A stretch of 64,000 nt of DNA from Clostridia bacterium (GCA_017481825.1 JAFUOR010000004.1:1-64000), one strand, 5' to 3'. Positions 17,202 to 26,860 are shown, counted from the stretch's first letter. Notes: generated by a model from the sequence alone, not told the origin. Numbers and translations: made by a program.

Positions 17202-18077
17202 ATGGCAAAACCGATGGATTTTGAACGGATCGAGCGCAGCGCCCGTACGGCGGAGCGGGTACGCAATACCGTTGTATACGCGCTGCTGGCCCTCTGGGCG
17301 CTGGTGGTGCTGTTTCCGTTTTACTGGATGATTCTCACCTCCCTGAAGAGCTATGGCGCGTATAACGCGGAGTACATTCCCCAGCTCTTCACCCTCTCGC
17401 CGACCCTGCAGAATTATGCGGAGGCCTTCACTGCCGTGCCGCTGTCGCAGTATTTCGTCAACACCCTGATCTTTACCGTCGTCACCACGGCGGTCATGAT
17501 GGTGGTGACGGTGCTGGCGGCCTTTGCCTTTGCGCGGCTGGACTTCCCGGGGAAGAACGCGGCCTTCGTGATATTCCTGTCCCTGATGATGATTCCCAAC
17601 GAGCTGGTGATCATCACCAATTTCGTCACCATCACCAATCTGGATCTGCGCAACACCTTCCTGGGACTCATCCTGCCCTCGGTAACCTCGGTGTTCTACA
17701 TCTATCTGCTCAAGGAGAACTTTGCGCAGATTCCCGATGAGCTCTACTATGCCGCGAAGGTGGATGCGACCTCCGACCTGAAATACCTGTGGAAGGTCAT
17801 GATTCCCATCTGCCGCCCGACGATCGTGACCATCACGATCCTCAAGGTGATTGAGTGCTGGAATTCCTACGTCTGGCCCCGTCTGATCACGGATGACCCG
17901 AACTATTACCTGGTGTCCAACGGCATTCAGGAGATCCGCGAAAACGGCTTTGGCCGCGAGAACATCCCGGCCATGATGGCGGCGGTGGTGTCCATTTCCA
18001 TCCCGCTGATCGTGCTGTTCCTCATCTTCCATAAGAAGATCATGGCCGGTGTGGCGAGGGGAGGGACGAAGGGATGA
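17202..18077 (+). CDS. Sugar ABC importer permease, MalG/UgpE type
   Basis: A 291-residue membrane subunit with six predicted helices. The EAA loop is ELYYAAKVDATSDLKYLWKV followed by MIPICRP. The start at 17202 (MAKPMDFERIERS) follows AAAGGAGGGG; a TTG six codons upstream overlaps the previous stop and is less likely. The stop overlaps the ATG of the binding protein (ATGA), indicating translational coupling. Confidence 0.94.
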   Translation: MAKPMDFERIERSARTAERVRNTVVYALLALWALVVLFPFYWMILTSLKSYGAYNAEYIPQLFTLSPTLQNYAEAFTAVPLSQYFVNTLIFTVVTTAVMMVVTVLAAFAFARLDFPGKNAAFVIFLSLMMIPNELVIITNFVTITNLDLRNTFLGLILPSVTSVFYIYLLKENFAQIPDELYYAAKVDATSDLKYLWKVMIPICRPTIVTITILKVIECWNSYVWPRLITDDPNYYLVSNGIQEIRENGFGRENIPAMMAAVVSISIPLIVLFLIFHKKIMAGVARGGTKG

Positions 18078-19693
18078 GCCGCATGCTGAAAAGACTGGGC
18101 CTGCTGCTGCTGTGCACAGCCTGCCTGCTGCTGAGCGCCTGCCACGGTGCCCAGGACAAATCGGCCTTTGAGCTGCCGGAGAGCTTCGATGAGTCCCGTA
18201 CCTACGAGATCACCTTCTGGGCCAAGAATGATACCAACATCACTCAGGCCGATCTCTACCGCAAGGCCATAGAGGATTTTGAGGCCATCTATCCCAACAT
18301 CAAGGTGAATCTGCGCCTGTATACCGATTACGGCAAGATCTACAACGACGTGATCACCAACATCGCCACTGATACCACGCCCAATGTGTGCATCACCTAT
18401 CCTGATCACATTGCGACCTACCTCACGGGCGACAACTGCGTCGCGCCGCTGGACGAGCTGATGACGGACGCCCAATACGGCCTGGGCGGCAGCGAGGTGC
18501 GCTTTGATGCGCCCACGCAGGCGGAGATCATCCCTCAGTTCCTGGAGGAGTGCGCTTTTGACGGGCATTACTATGCGGTGCCTTACATGCGCTCCACCGA
18601 GGCCTGCTATGTCAACAAGACCTATGTGGAGAAACTGGGCTTCACCCTGCCCGAGGTGCTGACGTGGGATTTCATCTGGGAGGTCGCCGAGGCGGCCACG
18701 GCCAAGGATGAGGAGGGCAACTACCTCGTCAACGGGCAGAAGGTCATGATCCCCTTCATCTATAAGTCCACGGACAACATGATGATTCAGATGCTGCGCC
18801 AGAAGGGCGCGGGCTATTCCACTGAGGCTGGCGAGATCCTGATCTTCAACGATACCACCAAGGAAATCCTTGGCACCGTGGCCTCCCATGTCAAGAGCGG
18901 CGCCTTCTCCACCTTCAAGATTTCCAGCTATCCGGCAAACTTCCTCAATGCCGGGCAGTGCATCTTCGCCATCGACTCCACGGCGGGCGCTACCTGGATG
19001 GGTTCCGATGCGCCTCTGATCGATATTGCCGAGGATAAGCTGGTTCAGTTTGAAACCGCGGTCATGATGATCCCGCAGTTTGAACCGCAGAATCCGCAGA
19101 TGATCTCCCAGGGGCCCTCCATGTGCGTCTTCAACAAGGACGACCCGCAGGAGGTGCTCGCATCCTGGCTTTTCGCCCAGTACATGCTCACCAACGATGT
19201 GCAGATCGCCTACGCCAGCACCGAGGGCTATGTGCCTGTGACCAGCAAGGCCCAGGAGTCCCCGGAATATCAGGATTACCTGAATCGCAGCGGTGAGGAC
19301 AACGACCTGCATTACAGCGTGAAGCTTCAGGCTACGCAGCTGCTGCTGGATCATGTGGATGACACCTTTGTCACGCCGGTGTTCAACGGATCTGCGTCCC
19401 TGCGCGATGCTGCCGGACAGATGATCGAGGAGGTCACCAAGGGCGTCCGCCGCAAGAAGACCGTTGATGATGCGTTCGTCGCCGACCTGTACGAGAAAAT
19501 GACCTCGCTCTACCGCCTGGATCTGGAGGGCAAGCAGGGCGCCTCCGACGGCAAGGAGGACTTCGGCCCCCTGCCCGCAACGGCCCGCTGGCTGCTGGGG
19601 GCACTGGCGCTGGCATGGGTGCTGATCATCGCCTATGCGGCAGCGGAGCAGGTCAGAAAGAGAAAATTGTTAAAGAACAGACAAGACCATTGA
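18074..19693 (+). CDS. Sugar-binding lipoprotein with an added C-terminal membrane anchor
   Basis: A 539-residue extracellular solute-binding protein of family 1. A lipobox LLLSAC places the lipidated Cys at residue 23, and the body has typical motifs (YEITFWAKNDTN, IYPNIKVNLR, YYAVPYMRSTEACYVNK, PSMCVFNKDDPQE). It binds sugar outside the membrane and delivers it to the two permeases, which its ATG overlaps by 4 bases. The unusual part is the end: after about residue 505 there is a ~20-residue hydrophobic helix (WLLGALALAWVLIIAYAAA) followed by a positive tail (RKRKLLKNRQ). This gives a second tether, with the C-terminus inside. The family usually ends near residue 430-450 with no helix. Substrate unknown; xylo- or arabino-oligosaccharides are guesses from the neighbouring GH43 genes. 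Confidence 0.9.
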   Translation: MSRMLKRLGLLLLCTACLLLSACHGAQDKSAFELPESFDESRTYEITFWAKNDTNITQADLYRKAIEDFEAIYPNIKVNLRLYTDYGKIYNDVITNIATDTTPNVCITYPDHIATYLTGDNCVAPLDELMTDAQYGLGGSEVRFDAPTQAEIIPQFLEECAFDGHYYAVPYMRSTEACYVNKTYVEKLGFTLPEVLTWDFIWEVAEAATAKDEEGNYLVNGQKVMIPFIYKSTDNMMIQMLRQKGAGYSTEAGEILIFNDTTKEILGTVASHVKSGAFSTFKISSYPANFLNAGQCIFAIDSTAGATWMGSDAPLIDIAEDKLVQFETAVMMIPQFEPQNPQMISQGPSMCVFNKDDPQEVLASWLFAQYMLTNDVQIAYASTEGYVPVTSKAQESPEYQDYLNRSGEDNDLHYSVKLQATQLLLDHVDDTFVTPVFNGSASLRDAAGQMIEEVTKGVRRKKTVDDAFVADLYEKMTSLYRLDLEGKQGASDGKEDFGPLPATARWLLGALALAWVLIIAYAAAEQVRKRKLLKNRQDH

Positions 19694-19717
19694 TTTTTTG
19701 AAGATTTGTTGTATAAT
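19690..19717 (+). promoter_or_regulatory. Promoter of the OB-like secreted protein
   Basis: TTGATT, 16 bases, TATAAT, overlapping the last codon of the binding-protein gene. Confidence 0.75.
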
Positions 19718-19758
19718 TGTCCCGTACCCCAAACAACGATATTTTGGAGGGAAATGAC

Positions 19759-20475
19759 ATGAAGAAGATTTTTGCGATGCTGCTGGCTCTGACCATGCTG
19801 CTGGGCTGCGCCGCTCTGGCGGAAGACGCTGCTCCTGCGGTTGAGATCGAGGCCAAGTCCGAGGGCGTCATGACCTACGCCGAGTATGCGGCTGCCGAGC
19901 TGGACGCCGAGGTTGTCGTCGAATGCTACGTGCAGGCGACCCAGTCCTGGTGGGACAACAAGATTACCGTGTACGCCGCCGATCAGGAGGGCGCTTACTT
20001 CCTCTACGAGCTGGCCTGCTCCGAGGAGGATGCTGCCAAGCTGGTTCCCGGCGCGAAGATCAAGGTGACCGGCTTCAAGGGCGAGTGGTCCGGCGAGGTC
20101 GAGATCATGGATGCGACCTTTGAGTTCGTCGAGGGCGGCATCAACTACGTTGCCGAGCCCGTTGACCTGACCGCTGTACTGGGCACTGACGAGCTGATCA
20201 GCTACCAGAACCAGCTGGCTGTCTTCAAGGGCATGACCGTGGAGGCGATCGAGTACAAGAATGGCGAGCCCGGCGATGACATCTATGTCACCCTGGGCCT
20301 GAACGGCGCTTCCTACAGCTTCTGCGTCGAGCGCTACCTGACTGCCCCCGACACCGAGGTCTATGCTGCGGTGGGCGAGCTGAAGGCTGGCGACGTGGTG
20401 GATGTGACCGGCTTCCTGTACTGGTACGAGGGCCCCAACACCCACATCACCGCTGTGGTGGCTGCTGCGGAGTAA
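19759..20475 (+). CDS. Secreted protein with two OB-like domains
   Basis: A 238-residue exported protein. The N-terminus MKKIFAMLLALTMLLGCAALAE can be read as a signal peptide or a lipoprotein (LLGC). The mature part looks like two similar beta-rich units of ~95 residues: the first has VVVECYVQATQSWWDNKITV...GAKIKVTGFKGEWSG, the second TVEAIEYKN...GDVVDVTGFLYWYEG. The pattern of V-x-G-x-V-TGF with aromatic strands resembles bacterial OB-fold proteins that bind ligands or cell-surface polymers; function unknown. The start at 19759 follows GGAGGGAAATGAC. It has its own promoter and terminator, so it is independent of the transporter upstream. Confidence 0.65.
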   Translation: MKKIFAMLLALTMLLGCAALAEDAAPAVEIEAKSEGVMTYAEYAAAELDAEVVVECYVQATQSWWDNKITVYAADQEGAYFLYELACSEEDAAKLVPGAKIKVTGFKGEWSGEVEIMDATFEFVEGGINYVAEPVDLTAVLGTDELISYQNQLAVFKGMTVEAIEYKNGEPGDDIYVTLGLNGASYSFCVERYLTAPDTEVYAAVGELKAGDVVDVTGFLYWYEGPNTHITAVVAAAE

Positions 20476-20493
20476 TCTTTGCTGAAAACCATG

Positions 20494-20526
20494 AGGATCG
20501 TCCTGCAAGAGGGCGATCCTTTTTCT
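20494..20526 (+). terminator. Terminator of the OB-like protein gene
   Basis: Nine-bp stem (20494-20502 with 20512-20520) followed by TTTTT. Confidence 0.8.
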
Positions 20527-20551
20527 GTGCAGAAATAGTTGCATCACCCTA

Positions 20552-20580
20552 TTGACAATAATACGAAAACGGATTATTAT
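20552..20580 (+). promoter_or_regulatory. Promoter with nested operator for the MarR-ABC operon
   Basis: TTGACA, 17 bases, TATTAT. The spacer carries an inverted repeat AATAATACG-AAAA-CGGATTATT (20557-20565 with 20570-20578, one mismatch) reaching into the -10. A MarR dimer bound here would block RNA polymerase, consistent with autorepression. Confidence 0.75.
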
Positions 20581-20614
20581 GGCTGTGTAAAACAGATCGG
20601 CGGGAGGCGGCCCT

Positions 20615-21076
20615 ATGGATGGTATGCGTCAGGTACTGCGGCGCTTTTGTATGGCATGGAACAGGGTGGACTATGCCTATGGTGCTTCTGCAAGAATTGG
20701 CGTGAAGGATTCCATGCTGTGGCTGCTTTATGCACTGGACGACGGGGAGAGCCATTCGCAAAAGTCGATCTGTGAGGAATGGGGCATCCCAAAGACAACG
20801 ATGAATACCACCATCAAGCAGGCGGAGCGGGAAGGCTATCTGACTCTGACGCCCATTCCGGGCGGGCGCAGGGAGATGTCCATCCAGCTGACGGAATATG
20901 GAATGATTTATGCGGTCAGCGTGCTGGCGCCTGTTTATGAGGCGGAGGAGCAGGCCATGGCGGCGACGCTTGCTCAGTATCCGATCGAATTTGTGGATGC
21001 GATGAACTGCTATGCCCAGCAACTGCAGCAGAAGCTGAATGCGCAGCTGGATGCATGGCAGGGGCCCGATGCGTAA
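20615..21076 (+). CDS. MarR-family transcriptional regulator
   Basis: A 153-residue winged-helix regulator. The HTH lies at about residues 50-75 (QKSICEEWGIPKTTMNTTIK, AEREGYL) and the wing is rich in Gly/Arg (IPGGRREM). The N- and C-terminal helices form the dimer interface of this family. It is the first gene of an operon with two ABC exporter subunits, the standard Firmicutes layout in which a MarR repressor is released by the compound to be exported. The start follows GGGAGGCGGCCCT. Its likely operator sits inside the promoter. Confidence 0.9.
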   Translation: MDGMRQVLRRFCMAWNRVDYAYGASARIGVKDSMLWLLYALDDGESHSQKSICEEWGIPKTTMNTTIKQAEREGYLTLTPIPGGRREMSIQLTEYGMIYAVSVLAPVYEAEEQAMAATLAQYPIEFVDAMNCYAQQLQQKLNAQLDAWQGPDA

Positions 21077-21124
21077 GCGCATCGGCGCAGATATGCTGCA
21101 ATGGCAGCAGGAAGGAGAAAAATC

Positions 21125-22945
21125 ATGCAAAAGCAAGAACCGACTGTTCACAAGGCGGCGCTGATCTGGCGCTTCCTGCAGGGCAGCAAGGGCATGTTCG
21201 TGCTGAGTATGCTGATGGCGGCGATCACCGCGCTGGCGGATATGATCACCCCGCAGATCATCCGCGCGGCGGTGGATAACGCCATCGGCGGCAACGAACC
21301 GACCTTTGGCCCGACAGTGATGCGCCTGGTCAACGCCGTGGGCGGCTTTGAGTATTTGGGACGGAACCTGTGGATCATGGCCCTGGCGGTGCTGGTGGTG
21401 GCAGCGGTGAAGGTGCTCTCCCAGTATGGCTTTCTGGTGAGCAACACCCGAGCGTCTGAGACGCTGGCCAAAACGATGCGCGATATGCTCTATACCCACA
21501 TCGAACGCCTGCCCTTCAGCTGGCATATGAAAAACCATACCGGCGATATCATCCAGCGCTGTACGTCCGATATCGATACGACACGCAACTTTGTGGCCGG
21601 CCAGATGACCAGCCTGTTCCGCATTATGATCCTGGTGGTGCTGTCGATGGTGTTCATGTTCTCCATGAACATCCCTCTAGCGGTGATTGCCCTGATCCCC
21701 ATGCCGGTGATCGTGCTGTATTCCTTCAGCTTTCACAACAAGATCGGCAATGGCTTCAAGGAATGTGATGAGAGCGAGGGACGGCTCTCTGCCATGGCGC
21801 AGGAGAATCTGACCGGCGTGCGTGTGGTGCGCGCCTTTGGCCGTGAACGCTATGAGCGTGACCGCTTTGAGCAGCATAATGAAGAATACACCGGTCTCTG
21901 GGTGCGTCTGGCGAAGGTGATGAGCCGCTTCTGGAGCACCTCCGATATCCTCAGCGGCGTGCAGATCATGCTGGTGGTGGTCTTCGGCGTGGTGTTCTGC
22001 CTGCGAGGCGAGATGACCGCGGGTGAGTACATCGCCTTCATCTCCTATAATTCGCTCCTGGTCTGGCCCATCCGCCAGCTGGGGCGTATGATCTCCGATA
22101 TGAGCAAGGCTGGCGTGGCGGTTGACCGCATCGGCTACATCATCAACTCCGAGGTTGAAAAGGACCGAGAGGGCGCGGGTACGCCGGATCTGACGGGCGA
22201 TATTGCCTTTGAGCATGTCAGCTTTGCCTACGACGGCTGCCCCCAGATGCTGCACGATATCAACTTCACCATGAAGGCTGGAACGACCCTGGGCATCCTG
22301 GGCGGCACGGGCAGCGGCAAGTCCACGCTAATGCTCCTCCTGGACCGCCTCTACGACCTGCCAGGGGAATGCGGACGCATCACCATTGGCGGTGTGGACA
22401 TTGCCGATATCAAGCGTGAGCATCTGCGCAAGAACATCGGTATCGTCCTGCAGGAGCCCTTCCTGTTTTCCCGCACGCTCAGGGAGAACCTGTCCATCAC
22501 TGACGCCGGGCTGACCCTGACCGATATCCGCGAGGCAGCGAAGGCTGCCTGCCTGGATGAAACCATCGAGAGCTTCACCAAGGGCTACGAGACCTTCGTG
22601 GGCGAGCGCGGCGTGACCCTTTCCGGTGGACAGAAGCAGCGTGCGGCTATCGCCCGCATGCTGACCCAGCATACGCCCATCATGATCTTTGACGATTCCC
22701 TTTCCGCTGTGGACGCGGAGACGGACGCGAAGATCCGCAAGGCCCTCGAGGCGCGCTTTGGCAGCGCCAGCATCATACTGATCTCCCACCGCATCACGAC
22801 GCTGTCCAAGGCGGATCAGATCATCGTGCTGGATCGGGGCCGCATTGCCGAAATGGGTACGCCTGAGGAGCTGCAAAAGGCTGGCGGGCTGTACCAGCGC
22901 ATCTATGAGATACAATCCCTGTCCGCAGAGGAGGTGGAAGCATGA
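21125..22945 (+). CDS. ABC exporter subunit with degenerate catalytic Glu (pair 1, first)
   Basis: A 606-residue half-transporter: six transmembrane helices (about 20-320) and an ATPase domain. Walker A is GGTGSGKST, the signature LSGGQKQR is canonical, but Walker B reads IMIFDDS, with Asp in place of the catalytic Glu. This is the hallmark of the TM287/BmrC-like half of heterodimeric exporters. The partner follows at once (ATGA overlap) and has a canonical Walker B. The start at 21125 follows AGGAAGGAG. The pair probably exports a drug or lipid-like compound sensed by the MarR regulator. Confidence 0.93.
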   Translation: MQKQEPTVHKAALIWRFLQGSKGMFVLSMLMAAITALADMITPQIIRAAVDNAIGGNEPTFGPTVMRLVNAVGGFEYLGRNLWIMALAVLVVAAVKVLSQYGFLVSNTRASETLAKTMRDMLYTHIERLPFSWHMKNHTGDIIQRCTSDIDTTRNFVAGQMTSLFRIMILVVLSMVFMFSMNIPLAVIALIPMPVIVLYSFSFHNKIGNGFKECDESEGRLSAMAQENLTGVRVVRAFGRERYERDRFEQHNEEYTGLWVRLAKVMSRFWSTSDILSGVQIMLVVVFGVVFCLRGEMTAGEYIAFISYNSLLVWPIRQLGRMISDMSKAGVAVDRIGYIINSEVEKDREGAGTPDLTGDIAFEHVSFAYDGCPQMLHDINFTMKAGTTLGILGGTGSGKSTLMLLLDRLYDLPGECGRITIGGVDIADIKREHLRKNIGIVLQEPFLFSRTLRENLSITDAGLTLTDIREAAKAACLDETIESFTKGYETFVGERGVTLSGGQKQRAAIARMLTQHTPIMIFDDSLSAVDAETDAKIRKALEARFGSASIILISHRITTLSKADQIIVLDRGRIAEMGTPEELQKAGGLYQRIYEIQSLSAEEVEA

Positions 22946-24756
22946 GCCAGACAAACGAAAAGCAGTCCCTGCCCTTCTTTGGCATCGGCAAGGTGCTTCC
23001 CTTCATGGCCCCGTACCGCCGAGTGGTGTTCGTCATGATCGCCTGCGGCCTGATGTCCACCGGCGTCGATCTGCTCATCCCCCAGTTCCAGCGCTATGCC
23101 CTGAACCACTTCATCGGCGAAGGTACGCTGGATACCCTGCCCATCTTCATCGGCGTGTACATTCTGGCAATCATCCTGATGGGCGTGCTGAATTATGTTT
23201 CCTGTAATTACGCCATGCGCACTGAGGTCAGCGTGAACCGCGATCTGCGCAATGCGGCATTCAGCCATCTGCAGACGCTGTCCTTCTCCTACTTCAACCA
23301 GAACAGCGTGGGCTACATTCATGCCCGCGTCATCAGCGATACCTCCCGTATCGGTTCCCTTGTATCCTGGTCGCTGATGGACAGCGTGTGGCACCTGTCC
23401 TACCTGGTGGGTGCGGTGGTGGTGATGCTGCTGGTCAATGCGAAACTGGCGCTGCTGGTCATGACGATTCTGCCGCTGATCGTGCTGCTCTTTTCCGTCT
23501 TCCAGACCAAGCTCATTCGTGTGAATCGCGAGGTGCGCGAGCTGAACTCCAAGATCACCAGCGATTTCAACGAGGGTATCACCGGTGCGAAGACCATCAA
23601 GACTCTCGTCATCGAGGACAAGATGGCTCACGACTTCCTGGAGGATACCGGTGCGATGCGCGGGAAGTCCGTGCGGGTGGCGCATCTGCGCGGCATGTTT
23701 GCAGCGACGCTGAATATGGCGTCCTCCCTGGCGCTGGCCATTGTGCTTTGGCGCGGCGGTTACATTGCCGCCAGCGAGGTGGGCACCTTCTCCATGTTCA
23801 TGTCCTATGCGCAGGGCATGATGGAGCCCGTGCGCTGGATCATCGATGCGATCTCCGACCTCATCACCACGCAGGTGAACATCGAGCGCTTCTCCCGTTT
23901 GCTGGAGACCAAATCCGATGTGGTGGATACACCGCAGGTCATCGATAAGTACGGTGATTCCTTCGACCCCAAGCGTGAAAACTGGGAGCCCATCAAGGGC
24001 GATATCGAGTTCCGCGATGTGGATTTCAAGTATCCCGACGGCGATGAATACGTGCTGGAGAACTTCAACCTCAAGATTCCCTTTGGTTCCAACATCGCCA
24101 TCGTCGGCGAGACCGGCGCAGGCAAGTCCACCCTGGTGAACCTTGTCTGCCGCTTCTTTGAGCCCACGAAGGGCCAGGTGCTCATCGATGGCAGGGACGC
24201 CCGGGAGCGCTCGCAGCTCTGGCTGCATTCCGCCATCGGCTATGTGCTCCAGACGCCCCACCTCTTCTCCGGCACCGTCCGGGAGAATCTGCTCTACGGC
24301 AACCCCAATGCCACGGAGGAGGAAATCCAGCGCGCGCTGCGCCTGGTATCTGCCGAGGAGGTCGTGGCCCGCATGGAAAAGGGCCTTGACAGCGATGTGG
24401 GCGAGGGCGGCGACATGCTTTCCACCGGAGAAAAGCAGCTGATCTCCTTTGCCCGTGCGATTCTCGCAGATCCTCGCATTCTTGTGCTGGACGAGGCGAC
24501 GGCCTCCGTCGATACCCTGACGGAGCAGAAGATCCAGTCCGCCATCGAGACCATCATCAAGGGCCGCACATCCCTGGTGATTGCCCACCGCCTGAGCACA
24601 GTCAAGAACGCTGACCTCATTCTGGTGGTGCGCGACGGCAAAATCATCGAGCGTGGCCGCCATGAGGAGCTGCTCAAAGCCCGGGGCCACTACTATAACC
24701 TGTATACCCGCCAGTATGAGGACGAGGCAACGTCCAGTCTGTTTGCGGGGAACTGA
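22942..24756 (+). CDS. ABC exporter subunit with degenerate signature (pair 1, second)
   Basis: A 604-residue half-transporter. Walker A is GETGAGKST and Walker B RILVLDEATASVD, with the catalytic Glu present. Its signature reads LSTGEKQL rather than LSGGQ. Paired with the preceding subunit this yields one active and one degenerate ATP site, as in TM287/288 and BmrCD. The ATG overlaps the previous stop. A strong terminator follows. Confidence 0.93.
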   Translation: MSQTNEKQSLPFFGIGKVLPFMAPYRRVVFVMIACGLMSTGVDLLIPQFQRYALNHFIGEGTLDTLPIFIGVYILAIILMGVLNYVSCNYAMRTEVSVNRDLRNAAFSHLQTLSFSYFNQNSVGYIHARVISDTSRIGSLVSWSLMDSVWHLSYLVGAVVVMLLVNAKLALLVMTILPLIVLLFSVFQTKLIRVNREVRELNSKITSDFNEGITGAKTIKTLVIEDKMAHDFLEDTGAMRGKSVRVAHLRGMFAATLNMASSLALAIVLWRGGYIAASEVGTFSMFMSYAQGMMEPVRWIIDAISDLITTQVNIERFSRLLETKSDVVDTPQVIDKYGDSFDPKRENWEPIKGDIEFRDVDFKYPDGDEYVLENFNLKIPFGSNIAIVGETGAGKSTLVNLVCRFFEPTKGQVLIDGRDARERSQLWLHSAIGYVLQTPHLFSGTVRENLLYGNPNATEEEIQRALRLVSAEEVVARMEKGLDSDVGEGGDMLSTGEKQLISFARAILADPRILVLDEATASVDTLTEQKIQSAIETIIKGRTSLVIAHRLSTVKNADLILVVRDGKIIERGRHEELLKARGHYYNLYTRQYEDEATSSLFAGN

Positions 24757-24763
24757 CAAGAGA

Positions 24764-24790
24764 GGCAGAACCCACTGGTTCTGCCTTTTT
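24764..24790 (+). terminator. Terminator of the MarR-ABC operon
   Basis: Nine-bp perfect stem (24764-24772 with 24777-24785), four-base loop, TTTTT. Confidence 0.9.
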
Positions 24791-24814
24791 GATGTTCTTT
24801 TCGCATCCACCCCG

Positions 24815-24843
24815 TTGACTCCGCGCCTCCCATCCGATATGAT
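24815..24843 (+). promoter_or_regulatory. Promoter of aconitase
   Basis: TTGACT, 17 bases, TATGAT, 39 bases before the ATG. Confidence 0.8.
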
Positions 24844-24882
24844 AGGTGTTGATATCGCAATACACGCAGGAGGCATTCTGTT

Positions 24883-26814
24883 ATGAATCTGACGCAAAAG
24901 ATCCTCTCCGCGCATCTGCTCTCCGGTGAACTCAAACCCGGCACGGAGATTTCGATCCGTATCGACCAGACCCTGACGCAGGACTCTACCGGCACCATGG
25001 CCTATCTGCAGTTTGAAGCCATGGGTGTGGATCGTGTCCGTACGAAGAAATCCGTGGCCTATATCGACCACAATACCCTGCAGACCGGCTTTGAAAATGC
25101 CGATGACCACCAGTTCATCCAGACTGTGGCCAAGAAGCACGGCATCTATTGCTCCAAGCCGGGCAATGGCATCTGCCATCAGGTGCAGCTGGAGCGCTTC
25201 GGCGTGCCGGGCTATACGCTGCTGGGCTCTGACTCTCACACGCCCACGGGCGGCGGCATCGGCATGCTGGCTATCGGCGCGGGCGGTCTGGACGTAGCGG
25301 TGGCCATGGGCGGCGGCGCATACTTCCTGTCCTGCCCCAAGGTCGTGGGCATTAAGCTGACCGGCAAGCTGAACTACGGCGTGGCAGCCAAGGACATCAT
25401 TTTGGAGGTTCTGCGTCGGCTGACCGTCAAGGGCGGCGTGGGCAAGGTCATGGAATACATCGGCGAGGGCGTCAAGACGCTGACTGTCCCCGAGCGCGCC
25501 ACCATCACCAACATGGGCGCGGAGCTGGGCGCAACCACGTCCATTTTCCCCTCTGATGAGGTCACCCGTGCCTTCCTGAAGGCGCAGGGCCGTGAGCAGG
25601 ACTTTGTTGCCCTGTCCGCTGATGAGGATGCGGCCTACGACGAGATCGTCGAGATTGACCTGTCCACCCTTGAGCCCCTCGTGGCCAAGCCTCATATGCC
25701 CGATATCGTCGAGACCGTCAAGGAGTGCGGCCCCATTAAGGTGGATCAGGTATTCATCGGCTCCTGCACCAACTCCTCCTATACCGATATGATGCGCGTG
25801 GCACGTATCCTGAAGGGCAAGAGCGTTCATCCGGACGTGAGCCTGGTCATTGGCCCTGGCTCCAAGCAGGTGCTGACGATGCTGGCCCGCAACGGTGCAC
25901 TGGCTGATATGATTGCGGCGGGCGCGCGCATTCTGGAAAGCGCCTGCGGCCCCTGTATCGGCATGGGTCAGGCTCCTAAGTCCAACGCGATCTCCGTGCG
26001 TACCAACAACCGCAACTTCTTTGGCCGCAGCGGCACCAAGAGCGCGGGCATCTACCTCGTTTCCTGCGAGACGGCGGCTGTCACGGCCCTCACCGGCGTG
26101 CTGACCGATCCCCGCTGCCTGGATATCGATCTGGATATTCCGCTGCCCGAGGCCTTTGAGATCAACGACAATCTGGTCATCCCGCCGGTCGAGCCCGGTG
26201 CGGAGGACACGGTGGAAGTCGTGCGCGGCCCCAACATCAAGCCCTTCCCGCTGGGCAAGGCGCTCACCCCCGATGTGGAGGGTAAGGTGCTCCTCAAAAT
26301 GGAGGATAACATTACCACCGACCACATCGCGCCCTCGGACGCCAAGCTCCTGCCCTTCCGTTCCAACGTGCCCTACCTCAGCGATTTCTGCCTGACCCCC
26401 GTGGATAAGGATTTCCCGGCCCGCGCCAAGGCAGAAGGCGGCGGCATTCTGGTTGCCGGCAGCAACTATGGTCAGGGCTCCAGCCGTGAGCACGCGGCGC
26501 TCGTACCCCTGTATCTGGGCATCCGCGCGGTGGTGGCAAAGTCTTTTGCCCGCATCCATCAGGCGAACCTGATCAACAATGGCATTCTGCCCATGACCTT
26601 CCAGAACGAGGCGGATTACGACCGGATTGATCAGGGTGACGTGCTGACCCTGCCTGGCGTGCGTGCGTTGGTGGAGAGCGGCAGCGAGGAATTTGTGCTG
26701 CATAATGCTACCAAGAATGAGGACTACAAGGTGCTTCTGCCCCTGACCGAGCGGCAGAAGGGCTGCATCCTCTGCGGCGGATTGCTGAACTATACCCGGG
26801 AGAGCAGCAGGTAA
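24883..26814 (+). CDS. acnA: Aconitate hydratase
   Basis: A 643-residue enzyme interconverting citrate and isocitrate through a [4Fe-4S] cluster. The cluster ligands are visible: one Cys in GSCTNSSYTDM and two in SACGPCIGMG. Other family blocks are LLGSDSHTPTGGGIGMLAIG and GSNYGQGSSREHAALVP in the swivel domain. The ~640-aa length is the compact type common in Clostridia, shorter than the ~890-aa AcnA of enterics. The start follows CAGGAGGCATTCTGTT. Single gene with its own promoter and terminator. With malic enzyme it suggests a partial TCA route to 2-oxoglutarate; citrate synthase and isocitrate dehydrogenase are not in the window. A homoaconitase-like role is less likely. Confidence 0.93.
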   Translation: MNLTQKILSAHLLSGELKPGTEISIRIDQTLTQDSTGTMAYLQFEAMGVDRVRTKKSVAYIDHNTLQTGFENADDHQFIQTVAKKHGIYCSKPGNGICHQVQLERFGVPGYTLLGSDSHTPTGGGIGMLAIGAGGLDVAVAMGGGAYFLSCPKVVGIKLTGKLNYGVAAKDIILEVLRRLTVKGGVGKVMEYIGEGVKTLTVPERATITNMGAELGATTSIFPSDEVTRAFLKAQGREQDFVALSADEDAAYDEIVEIDLSTLEPLVAKPHMPDIVETVKECGPIKVDQVFIGSCTNSSYTDMMRVARILKGKSVHPDVSLVIGPGSKQVLTMLARNGALADMIAAGARILESACGPCIGMGQAPKSNAISVRTNNRNFFGRSGTKSAGIYLVSCETAAVTALTGVLTDPRCLDIDLDIPLPEAFEINDNLVIPPVEPGAEDTVEVVRGPNIKPFPLGKALTPDVEGKVLLKMEDNITTDHIAPSDAKLLPFRSNVPYLSDFCLTPVDKDFPARAKAEGGGILVAGSNYGQGSSREHAALVPLYLGIRAVVAKSFARIHQANLINNGILPMTFQNEADYDRIDQGDVLTLPGVRALVESGSEEFVLHNATKNEDYKVLLPLTERQKGCILCGGLLNYTRESSR

Positions 26815-26826
26815 GTGAATAGGATG

Positions 26827-26860
26827 ATGCGCCTCCTCTCGTATGAGGAGGCGCATTTTG
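26827..26860 (+). terminator. Terminator of aconitase
   Basis: Twelve-bp stem (26827-26838 with 26845-26856) followed by TTTT. Confidence 0.85.
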
